Part shown: positions 34,015-46,000 of the stretch, piece by piece
Position numbering within the stretch: position 1 is the stretch's first letter
Layout of the letters: the number at the start of each line of letters is the position of its first letter
NCBI GenBank assembly: GCA_018398585.1
Contig: JAGTTD010000013.1
Location: forward strand, 10,202,492-10,266,491
Source: Simmondsia chinensis
Taxonomy: Eukaryota > Streptophyta > Magnoliopsida > Caryophyllales > Simmondsiaceae
Reading direction: 5' to 3'
Length of the DNA: 64,000 bases
Notes under the pieces: generated by a model
What the model was told of the DNA's origin: nothing
What the model saw: the letters and a program-made list of their open reading frames with translations, nothing else
The model's database searches: none
Made by a program: the position numbers and the translations under genes

Positions 34015-37000
34015 CTCCAACAATGGAGGATTTACATCAAAGAAAGGGGAGAAGACATAGAGAGAGAATTTGAGGGAGAAGAAGAAAAGCACACTTCACA
34101 CACACTCTTATCCTAACTAACTAGCACTTTTATATAGAAGGAGAGGGAAAATATCTAAGGGTGACGTGGCAAGGGCAAAGGCTTTGCTCAAGTCGTCTGC
34201 TGGTGCGGGTAGGTGAACTGCAGACTGGGGTTGGTGGCTGAGGTCCTGGCGAATGCGGGCTAGACGCCATGTCTGTACCCACCAGTGGAGAGCTTGGCGG
34301 GTGTAGCTGCGCCATGTTTGTATCATTATTTAATGACAATTCCCTTTATCCTTACTTTTTTACTTAATTGCCAAACAAAATAAACTCATTTACCTCTCTT
34401 TACTCTTATTCCTCTTTACTAAACATATCAATATTGTTGAGTCGGTTCCCAAAATAATGCTGAAAAATAAAAAAATACAAAAAATAATGCCAAAAAATAA
34501 ATAATTACCAATCTACTGTTGAACCGCGTTTAGAAAACGCGGTTCACTCCAAAAATAACCGAATTAATGGAAAAATATTTTTTCCAGTAATAAAATGCGT
34601 CTTAAAGACGCGTTTCATGTGAACATAAGCCGCGTTTGCGTTTCATTTGAAGATAAACCGCATCTTTAAGACGCGGTTCATATTGGATTAAAACGCGTCT
34701 TTAAGACGCGGTTCATATATTTGTAAAGCCCAATTCTTGAAGTCAAGGACGCCCACGCTCGAAACAAATTCAAAATGAAATGGATGAAATGACTATACAT
34801 GAAGGATCACACGTGGGTTCTGTAAGAGAAAATATCATAATGTATTAACATGCAAGATGAAAAAGCAGCACGAGGCTCGGTTAGCAGCTAGTAGCAGTGA
34901 AATATATGACGGTAATATTTATTTATGTTTCTTTTTTTTGAACATTTATTTATGTTTTATTTATATTATTTTTTATATAGTAGTTCATTATTTATATATA
35001 TCTATTAGTTTGTTATTTATATTATTTTACTCGTAAACCTTCATAACCGCGTTTACTAAACGCGGTTCATATTATAGTAAACCGCGTTTTATAAACGCGG
35101 TTTATTCTGTATATAAATATTTGTTCTTGATGCGGTTATGTTTACATATAACCGCGTTTTTTGAACGCGGTTTAATATAACTGCGTTTATAAAATGCGGT
35201 TCAACAGTAGATTGGTAAATATTTATTTTTTTGCATTATTTTTTTTATTTTTTTATTTTTCAGTATTATTTTGGGAACCGACTCAATATTGTTAGTGTAT
35301 ATCTCACAAATACTTGCAAAATCCTTGCAAACGGGTAACCAGAAGATCTCAGGTGTTGAGGCTATGTAATCACTTTCCTTAAGGCTTATTTCCGTATACG
35401 AAATATCCTCGGGGATACAACAACAACCAAATATGGAGTGAAGATGTGTAAAGGGAGAGATTGACAAAGACGTAGAGAGATTGATTAAGTTTAACAAACC
35501 CAACACTCAAATTTCACACAAGAATACTTGTAGTTGTTCTTCAGATTCTTTTTCTCAATGATCTTTTTGTTCATCAAGTCTCTTTTTCAAGAATGAAATC
35601 CGGGGAATATATATGTATTACATGAGAAGAGACGTCCCTTTAAAAACAAGAAAAAAGGGCCACAACGTTCGGGGAAAAAACCGTGTGAACTGTCAGAAAA
35701 TCTGACCTGTGTGTCGACACACAACATTCTGCCGTGCGCTTCTGTAAGGATGTGTGTCAACACACGGGCCATGTGTGTCTTCACACACCCCTCATATGTT
35801 TTAAATACTTAAACATATCCCGGAACTATCTCATACACATTTTATACATACATTAAACAATGTTTTACATATTTATCAATACACATTTTGAAAATACACC
35901 AACAAATATAAGGGAAGAATAATACATTATCCTTCCATAGTTGTCAAAAAAGGCATACTCTCTTGTTATCATCCAAAACCAACAGGCACATCGCCTTCTT
36001 GTTTGTTTGCAATGGAACACTCTCTGGATAGCAGCCTCGAAGTGGCGATATAACCGGATGGATAGATTGGAACTTTGATTTCTATGGTGTCAAAATTTTG
36101 ATGCCTATGAAACTTTTAACCAATTATTCATCTAAAGGCCCTCTGAATATCTGATTTCAAAAATGGATAAGCAAATATAAGTGCAATTCCGTACATTGTG
36201 TCAATCATCTTGAAAGTTAATTTGCTGATAGTTCGATTGTTTAGGATTAAAATTTGTCGACTATGTTACTATATCTAGCTCAATTTGATTAACATAAGAG
36301 TTTTCTAGTTCCATGGCACCTTCTGTTTGTTTTTCTATTGAAATTCATAGAACTTTCCTTTAATTTCCTTAAGTATATTTTCAATTTTGTACATTGTTTT
36401 TTATCTACAAGAACAGCCACCGGCCGCTAGAAGACCTTGTTGGTGATGATAAAAACTTTCTTCTGATGTTTACTAGGTGATTATATGTTAGAAATCACAA
36501 AATGTTATTCCAATGTTGTCAACATCGATAAATTTTTACGCTATAGAAAAGGTAAAAAAGTACAGGCAATGTTTGATTTTAGCAAGCAATTTTTATTTCC
36601 CTCTTAATGCTCAAGTTTGATGATTTTAAGTTATCTGCCTGAAAGATTTGGGTTCATTGGACGGGTGAGCTATCCAAATATGATGAATCTCTTTGAAGAG
36701 ATTGATGTTGATATGGAGGCATCCGATATGTCATTCTCAGTAAGCCTAAAAAGCAACGAAGGGTGTGAGTGGGGAATCAAAAATGGGTTGAGCAGTTTGT
36801 TTGCTCAGAAAAGCAATGTAGTGAATCCATACTTCGGGAAAATGCTTAAAGAAAAAAAGCAGTTCAAAGATGATGTGATCAAGTAAGGCATACCCTCTTT
36901 GTCTGCTAGTTTCCAGTGATTACATCACTACAAGCTTTCAAACTTTTCACTAATTTCCATCTGAACATGCATCCGTTTGCCATGCATGCTTGCTAAGTTT

Positions 37001-40000
37001 ATTTATGATGTCAACTAAAGCAACATTCCCAGTGTCCCATGGGCTCCCGCCTAAGCAGGGTCAAAGGGGTGGATGTACACAGCCTTCCCCCTTCATGGTG
37101 TTACCCTGAAGAGAGACTGTTTCCGAGTACCCCCAACCTGAGGGGTGAGGACTTCCCAGGAGGTCACCCATCCTAGTAGTACTCTCGCCCAAGCATCCTT
37201 AACTTCGGAGTTCTAATAGGATACGGTGCTTGCATGTTGGTACCCTCTTTGGTTATGATGTCAACCGTATATGCCTATGTGAAAAATTTTCCATGACCAT
37301 AGAGCTTGTGTTTAGTACTGATGATAACTGGATTGAAGGTACCTCAAAGAGTTTGAAAAAAATCCAGAGATACGATGCACTGAAACACTTGGTCATTTTA
37401 TCAAGTCAAGGGGTTATTCTGAGTTATTCCAAAAGGCTTATCTTGTGAGATTTCTGGACCTTCTGTCACTAATTTACTATCCAGAAGCAAGAAATAAAAC
37501 TGTGGTTTTATAGGTTCCCATGTGTGCATCAATCTGGTCTTGCCCATCGGAAATAGTGATAAATTTTTCTGCTTTTTCCGTCCTTTCTTTCTGTCGCAAT
37601 CATCATCTGCTTCAGGTACGCAAAGTTCTTGTAGTTGCATGTGAAATGGAAACTTCTTTTCATTGCTTAATAATTTGGCATGTGATTGCCAGTTGTTTGG
37701 TCGTCCACAATGGCTTACTGTGAAGGGTCGCTCTCATTGTTTCGTGAATAAGGTTAAAATCTCTAGTTCCCGTTCACCTTATGTGAAAACCTTTTTACTC
37801 TTCTAATAGTACTTCTGAAGTTTTTGTTTCTAGATTTCTGATTGTGAATTGTGTTGGGGGATGAAAAACAGATTAAAGAGGAACTGCAGCAAAGAGGTTG
37901 TCAAATAAAAACGAATTGCGAGGTGCATTTTGTTTCAGCTGCTGATCAAGGTGGGTGGCTATATTCATACTATTCCTGAGATTAATGATAATTCACCATG
38001 CTTCATGACAAGATTAAGATTGTAGGGTAAATGACAACCATCAATATGAGCTGTAATTCATTAGTTGCTTGTTCACATTTTGTTATTGTGTAGATTCAAA
38101 TTTTTTAAAATTCGTATCCTTTTCTTGACCAAATGCATATTTCAGGATGCTGCATTGGTTATCAATTTAAATGGAAATCTACATAATTTAGTTGATGACA
38201 GAAATGAGAAAACACATAATTAACATAACCTTTTTCTGAAGCAAGTATGCTATTGTGAACTAACTGCTTCCTTTTAACTATGATACCACACAATAAGTAG
38301 AAAGTGGATACTTGCTATTAGGGCATTGTGTTGGTAACACGGATCAACTGAACTATTACAACTTGGAAGCCAATGAGATAAAATGAAAAGTGTATATGAG
38401 TTGCATTTTGGACTGGCCAAGGTCCAAGATGCGGGTTAAGGAGTTGTATATATACCAATATAAAGAAGAGATATACCTTCTGCTTTAAAGATCTTCATGC
38501 ATAGCTTCATTGAAAGTGTATTTAACTTAGTAAAATCCTAATTAGAGTGTTGATGTGTTACAAGTCCCAATGTCTTCTTTAATGTTTCTTGTACGATCAT
38601 ATAGGTAGGGAGCTTCTAGGTGAGAACAAATAGGTAGCCTAGCCGCATGACATACTTTCAAGTATATTGTATTGTCTTGCTACGAGTGCTTTTTGGTTAA
38701 TCAAATTGATAAGTGCCCCAACACTTAGATGGATTATTTCAATTTGAATCTAGATATATAAACGAGGGCTTTTCACATAGCAACCACTATTTTCTCCTTT
38801 AACTTTTGGCAAAATAGCAGTCATAAGAAACATTAATCCTTTCTATGTAGCTGATAGATAAACATTCCCCTATCAAGCATTTGATTTTGGATCCCTTTCA
38901 CCTTACAATCCATTATTTTCTTATTAACATGATGAAATTTTAACGTGATTTGATGCCACTAGGCCAGCAACGTTGGGTGCCATTCAAATGTTACATTGAT
39001 TTCCTTTTCCAATGCAATACCATCTCTTGACAAAGCTTCCTTGTAATCTATTATTTGAATCTTTCCTCTTTGTTGTCTTTCTTTTTGATAATTAGCAACA
39101 TAGTCACATTACAAAACAAGCACCTCGTACTAACAAGACCTGACTCAACCCGTATGAAAGCGGGGATAAAAAAAGAGACAAAAGTAATACAACAATCCAA
39201 AACAAATCCAGTTACATGCAAAAGCAACATGCATAGAAGACTTCAGCCATCACTGGAAATGATTCAAAGTAGACTAGGAGCAAGGGAATGAGCCACTGTA
39301 CCAAAGCTGGAGATGAAGATAATAGGGAATCAAGTAGACTAAAACTTTAATCGATCATTGCAATATGTTCAACCACAACCAATTCATTGTCATCAAATCT
39401 CAATCTAAGCTTTTTCCTAAGCTCCCACAAACGCTCCGCAGCATGGAGCTTATCAACATTTTTAGCACTTTCCCTCTTCTTTTGTTTACTAGATGGCTTG
39501 ACTGACATCTTCTAGCTACACTGTGACCTCTTTTTTATCTAAATGACCTTTCCTTCCAAATTTTCAACCCCTTTTTTTCAAAGGCTATGAATGTGGACCA
39601 AGTTTTCGGTTCATGCTGCTTGAAATTTCAGCGCTTTGCAGAAAATTGGGCATGATTTGTCAATGAGTATTGTTGCTGAAGTTTCTTATAATTTTGATCG
39701 CATTTTGAAATACATTGCAGGTTGCATAGTTCATAATGGTGGTAGTTCACATGATTCTTTTGATGGATGCATCATAGCAACTCATGCCCCAGAAGCTTTA
39801 AAATTATTAGGGAGCCAGGCCACATATGACGAAAAAAGAATACTTGGTGCTTTCCAATATGTCTACAGGTACTTCTTTCACTCATATCTATTGCCATATT
39901 TTCAAGTTTATCTATCCCATGTGATCTACAGGAATGTATTCAATCTAGTCTACATGTCCCTGAAGTTTCAGTTCATTTGATGGGTTCCTTTTGGATCGTG

Positions 40001-43000
40001 AATGCTATTTCTATTTTCCCAACCCATTTCTTACCTTCTTGATTAACATTAACAATAATGATCTAATACATATTGATCTCCTGTGAAAATGCTTTATTAT
40101 ATATGTTTCTCCGGACTTTGTAGTTTAGACAAGCAGGAAATAAGTCATAACATTATTTTTTGACCAAACTGTCTGACTAAACTACTGGTGGTTGAGGGTG
40201 GGTGATTTCCCACACTCAATTTCAAAAATTTATATAAAGTATTTTTAATTTTATCAATTTCACTACCATTACACCTGCAAATATAATAGAATGTCGAGGA
40301 AAGACACAAGACTATAAGGAAAAAAAAAGGAGATCAATGTTTAGCATTATGTGACTGTATTTAGCAGCATCGACACCAAGTTTTGTTTTTTTTATATTTT
40401 TAGGGTTATTTACAATAAAGGTTCCTGTAGCTACTATATTTTTATGTGTAATTGAGCCAATTTAGTCTGTGTATAATTTGCATTGTGTCAGTTTAGTCTT
40501 TCGGTAAAATTGAAGTTAAGTTAATAACATTAGTTTTCAAAGTTTGATAATTGTCAAATGCAGGTGGAAGAATATAGACCTACTTGTTGATCCAATGTAA
40601 ACCCCACCGATGAGCCAAACATCAAAATTTTTATTGTTAACTTAGTGCTAATTTTATTTTAGGATTAAATTGACATATTGAAAATTTTATAAGAACTAAC
40701 TTGATACAATTAGAAGTACAAGAACTAAACTAATACAATGTACAAAGTAAAAGGACTTACTACACAGATAACCTTTCTTTTAATGTGGATAAGTGGCGGA
40801 TTAGCATGTTTACTCCATTGCTTTTATAGTTGTCATGCCATTTGTGACATAGGATGTTAGTCCATCCATACTATCAATAGGAGTGATGTTGAAACATATA
40901 AATTTGATGGGTTCCAATTTTATGTTACTGAGTTCTGTAAGGTTATGAGAAGTGACTTGTACTATTTGTTCCTTTTCTATGCAGTGATATTTTCCTGCAT
41001 CATGACAAAAGCTTCATGCCCCGAAACACATCAGCATGGAGTGCGTGGAATTTTCTCGGGAGCATGGATGGTAAAGTGTGCTTGACTTATTGGCTAAATG
41101 TGCTTCAGGTCGTATAATTTCTCATAGTTTGAAGTGGAGTTGTATCAATCACTTTGGACAAAATCCAACTAAGAATGATATAAGAATCTAAATCAAAGAA
41201 ATGTAACTAGATTTCTCAGGCCCTATAGCATTTATATGCTTCACTAATTGCAGTTTGGTGACATAATTATCAAGTCTTTGCACTTTGTAGAGAATGGGAA
41301 GTCCTTAGGATGAAGAACTATTATCAGCTTATAGTTGGTTCCCACATGCAAAAAGTTCGCTATGGAATTTGGTGCTCTAGAGCCTTAGCGTTGCCGAGCT
41401 TGTTGGTGAAAATCCCACTGATTCTTCTCGAAGAACATATAATTGTATAATTATAAACATATGAATGAATATAATGAGAGGATGGGGAATCATGACAGTC
41501 TCTTTAGCACACACTCATTTGATAATACTAAAATTGATGACAGTTGCCAGATTTCTACATCTGAGATCATTCTTAATTTGATATTCAACGTCATTATATG
41601 ATGCTTTTAATGCACATTTACTACTATGTACCAATGCCAGATCCATGGTCACAAAATCAAATAGGATTATCATTAATGTAAATCTAGCACGTAATTCTAA
41701 AAACCGGAATCCAACTCAGAGATAAAAGCATGACGCATGATTCATTAAGGTGAACTTAGGAGTTTGATTGAGTTGGCTTAACTTACGTAATTTTATATAT
41801 TGGCTTCAATAATAGATGATTTTTGGTGTCTTCTGATGAATGCTCTAGACCTCTAATGGTTTCTCTTTCTCAATCGCGTAGAATATTGATCACTCCGATC
41901 ATCCTTTTCTTGTGACTCTAAATCCACCTCATACACCAGAAAATATGTTGCTTAAATGGTCAATTGGTCGCCCTGTCCCATCTGTTGTTGCATCAAAAGC
42001 TTCACTTGAGTTTGATAACATTCAAGGCCAGAGAGGGATTTGGTTTTGTGGAGCATATCGAGGTAAGCTTTAAAACAATCCCCACTGTTCTCAACTTTCA
42101 TGTTTCTCTTGGTACAACCTCTACTTTTTACTAGCAACCCTTTATTTGTTTCCTCTTGCTATGTAAATATTAAGCAACGTCATGGTAGGTAATGTTGCTT
42201 GTATATGTTATTTTGCATAAAGAAAATTAGATGTTAGGCTTTGTAGTTTGCATATGAAAGTCTTATTCAACCGAGTTCTCTTTTCCTTTCAGGATATGGG
42301 TTTCATGAAGATGGGCTAAAGGTATATTTTATGCTTTGTTTTCCCCTTTTATAAACATTTAATGGAAGTTTTATGTCACTGAAATATGTTAGAAACAAAA
42401 TTAACCATGGGTCTTCTTCTCAGGCCGCTATGACTGCTGCACATGGAATTCTTGGAAGAACCTTCACAATTTTGACAAACCCAAGACAGATGGTGCCTTC
42501 TCTGACTCAAGCAGCGGCTCGCCTACTGGTTACCAGATTCCTTCGTCGTTTTATCTCTACGGGTTATTTCCTGTTAGTCGAATTCCTTGTTCCCCTTTAT
42601 CATTAAATTAGTTTCAATCACTTTTTTTTTTTTCCTTGCTTTTTGGTAAGTTGTTTGCATTGTTGTTCCTTCATGCCTTCTGTAATTTATTTGACCAACT
42701 TAGAAGAGTCATTAAGGCCTCCCGTTACAATTTTCTATGCATCTCCCTTGCATTAGGCATAAGTGAAATTATTTATTTCAGTAGAAAATCTAGGGACAAA
42801 ATTCAATGGTGGCTGATCAGTTCAGTTGGGTTTAAGTAAATTTCTATTTGTCTAGTAACTAATATTATTTCTATTGTATTAAAAAAATCCATCAACCAAG
42901 CCCATACATGAATTTCACCAGTTCTTGCTAGAGAAATTTGCAAATTTGTAATGGATGGCTTTAATTTATGGCAAATAATGTAGAATTGTCTTAGAAAAGG

Positions 43001-46000
43001 CAGCACAAGCCATGGAAGGGAAAAATCGACACAAAACAACGTATAAAAAATTAACCAGGAAACTCTTTTGTAAGTAGAAGGAAAAAAAACAACTACGTTC
43101 CTCATACATTGTGAAAATTTGTATTAAAATTTCTGATTACAACCATATACTAACTTTTTTTGCTTGATCTAACTCGTCGATTCACCAATAAATGTGCAAC
43201 TTCTGCACATATAATGCTGAAAACTTTCCCAAAAAAATATAGCATCCGAACAAGGCGTACTTTCCATGCTCGGAGCACATAGTGGCATGCACACTCCCAT
43301 ACATGCAAATCGCTCTCGTCTTTTCTCACCCGCTGTCCCTGGGCAAGACTCAAAGCCAATGTAAGCAACCCTATTATGTATAGGGCTGAATTTCCTACTC
43401 TGTACTATCCTCTTCCAGCTGGTGTGCACACAAATGACTGTGATGAGCATCTAATTTTCACTTTGAACAACACAACCAGTCTTAGGTGTGTCAATTTGAA
43501 ATGTTCACCACATTGTCCTTGGAAAACTGTTTCGGATGAAGGAAATTAGAAAGAATTGGAGAACTGTTACATTTGACATAGAAGACTCTATAGAAGAAAC
43601 ACCCCCTGTTTGAAGCTCAATTGCTAAACATAACATGTGCTTGGATGCATTTGTTTCAAACCTCTAACTTTTCTACTAACATTCTCAATTGACACACCTT
43701 TAGATGCTATCTTCTTTTTATCTTCTTCTTTCTTTTTGGGCGAGGATGAACACATAGTGAAATGTTGATTACTGTATTGCATGAGTCGTAGTTGATTGTT
43801 GAAAATATATATTATCCATATGTCTAACATTAGTTTTCTACTCATAATGCACATATCCGACAATCAACTAGTATTCATGTAATACAATAATCATCATAAT
43901 ATCCATCACATCGTGGCAACAATTCACTGTCTATTCATTCTTGCACCAAAATGTAATCTCTTTAATTTTATCCTTTCTTTTGAACCATCGATAGATCTTT
44001 TGTGATAGGGTGTAAGATAAATTATCTACAATATAGAGTTCCTATCTTTGCAAGTTTCAGTGCCATTGAGACGTCATTACATCTTAGGGAAGATTTGAAG
44101 TTTCAAATCCATGTAGATTAGGTCTCAATTATTTAAATTACTTATAGATTTCTATTTTTATTTGTTTTCCCTTTTAACTTGTTTTGTATGCAAGTCCTAG
44201 TTGTTGACAAAAAGGAATTATCACAGGCTTATAATGCAATTTCAAAACAGTTTTTTTTTGACAGAAATTTCAAAACAGTTAGAAACCAAGTATTGGAAGA
44301 AAAATCTGGATGCGTCGATGTTCACTTGGCTTGGTGTTTCATGAGTCCAAATTGTGCACCACTATTGTTTTATGTCTTACTCTTAAATCACTCCATTTGA
44401 TCTTGTACATTCATGATGTAGCATTTAGCTCCACTTTAATATTCTTGCACTCTCTTTTTGGAACACTGTCACCCACAGATACCAATAATAAGGCTTGTTT
44501 TTGTCTCTTCTAGTCATTTAGCTGCTCGAATATTTGTTTCCATCTCGTAATAATGGCACTATGTTTCATGATTGGGGTTGGATCGATGTAGTTTGCTAGA
44601 GGAGGGTGGCACAATTCTTACGTTTAAAGGGACCAGGAAAAATTGTACTCTGAAAAGTGCAGTAAGAGTTCATAGTCCCCAGTTTTATTGGAAGGTAATT
44701 GTTAATTTTATATTTGATATTCAATATTTTTCTTTGTTTGATTCTTTCCTCTACAATGTGGGAAATCTCAATCGAGATAATAACAAAAGCCCAAGAGTTG
44801 TATTTTTGCAAGAATAATATTCATGAGCAGTAACCACATGCTTTGTGTGATAGGTCGCTACCCAAGCTGGTTTAGGTCTTGCAGATGCATACATCAGTGG
44901 AGACATCTCTCTTGTAGATAAAAATGAAGGTCTTATAAACCTTTTCATGGTAAAATACTAGATATATGGATAGCCTAAAGTTAATAAAATATTTCTATAT
45001 GGGTTGTTTATGGTTATATTCTTCTAATTTCCTATGTAGATATTTATTGCCAATAAAAATATGAAATCTTCTACTTCAGTTCCTAAGAAGAGGTATGGTC
45101 TTTTTTGGAAGTCTTTCTAAAGTTAGAAATGATTTGACCTCCATCTTCTTGATGTATATAGTTTATATGGTAATCTTCATTGGCTTTAGGGGTTGGTGGA
45201 CGCCGATGTTCCTTACAGCTGGGACAGCTTCTGCAATGTACTCCTACAAGAATGCTACTAGGAAAAATATACTCACACAAGCTCGAAGGAATGTTTCTCG
45301 CCACTATGACTTGGTATGAGAAGCCAACATTCCAAATCTTTGATCAATTCCATCCTAAGAAAATATGTGCATGTTAGAGGATAAACGATGTTGCTTCTCT
45401 TAGATACTCAATAACATTACTTCAGTAATCACTGGGTGGTTGCTAGTTTGGAATTGAACATTTTTTGCTCTTTTTCTACAGAGCAATGAAATGTTTTCCC
45501 TTTTTCTTAATGAGACGATGGCATACTCTTGCGCTGTATTCAAGGTCATAACTGATGGATCATCAATTTTCTGGAACTAGATATTATTCTTTCAAGCTAC
45601 ATATTATATCGCTTTTCCTGCTCCTTACAACTTGCTCTTTCTTGTGTTGATATGTAATAGTCTGAAAATGAAGACCTAAAAATTGCGCAACTTAGAAAAT
45701 TTTCCCTTCTCATCCAGAAGGTAAATATTTTCCATAGTGTTTGCTTTAATTGCCTGCAAACTCCTATACTTAAATAACAGTTCATGTTTCTCTTTGGCAT
45801 TAGTGTAGGCCAAAGTTGAGAAAAACCATGAGCTGCTTCAGATTGGTTGTGGTTGGGGAGGTCTTGCAGTTGAAGTTGTCAAGCAAACTGGATGTAAATA
45901 TACAGGAATTACACTTTCTAAAGAGCAGCTCAAATTTGCTGAACAAAAGGTGAAGGAGGCTGGCCTTCAGGTGTGCAGATTTATTTTTCATTTTCATATT

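Larger units (their letters stand above)
28891..34325 (-). mobile_element. second Ty3/gypsy chromovirus, heavily decayed
   Basis: LTRs at 28891-29331 and 33834-34325 begin TGATACGAA and end TTTGTATCA. The target duplication TTATT is perfect (28886-28890 and 34326-34330). The PBS beside the right LTR reads ATTGGTATCAAAGC in element sense. Gag, protease, RT, integrase and a chromodomain remnant occur in order on the minus strand, with many stops. It belongs to the same broad clade as 16941-22175 but is a different family with different LTRs. Confidence 0.92.
28700..34429. mobile_element. possible MITE split by the second chromovirus
   Basis: The flanks of the chromovirus look like two halves of one inverted-repeat element. 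The left flank has TTTGTTTGGCAACAAGGTAA followed by GGGTAAAGGTAATAAGGGG. The reverse complement of the right flank has TTTTGTTTGGCAATTAAGTAA and further GTAAAG-rich text. Removing the chromovirus and one TTATT copy would join them. Ends and target duplication are not resolved. Confidence 0.35.
23313..36664 (+). other. 13.4-kb intron 1 of the synthase gene, loaded with transposons
   Basis: The donor CAG|GTATGT at 23311-23318 is canonical. The exon 2 reading resumes at GTG AGC TAT (36665), but the two bases before it are GG, not AG. The nearest upstream AGs give the wrong phase for exon 1. Contents are listed separately: two MITEs, a LINE RNase H fragment, two solo LTRs, a chromovirus and a MULE MITE. 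The rest (23313-24190, 24607-25640, 35905-36600) shows nothing I recognise. Confidence 0.75.

Noticed and set aside
33919..34116. Ile-Tyr repeat proteins on both strands
   Set aside because: Direct translation of the (TA)n tract.
36617..36664. Exon 2 starting upstream, with LPERFGFIGR read as part of the protein
   Set aside because: GFIGRV loosely recalls the GFMVFNRV stretch expected at the exon 1/2 join, but exon 1 already encodes FMVFNQ, and no AG in the right phase supports an earlier start.
37142..37252. A functional 5S rRNA gene or a Cassandra TRIM element
   Set aside because: The 5' ten or so nucleotides and the 3' end of 5S are absent or changed. There are no TG...CA LTR ends, and the 13-bp duplication brackets the 5S part together with the Au tail, which fits a SINE.
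43169..43450. A cysteine-rich 93-codon minus-strand gene inside intron 11
   Set aside because: No recognisable family, no neighbouring exons, and it overlaps another open frame on the same strand. Left as unassigned.
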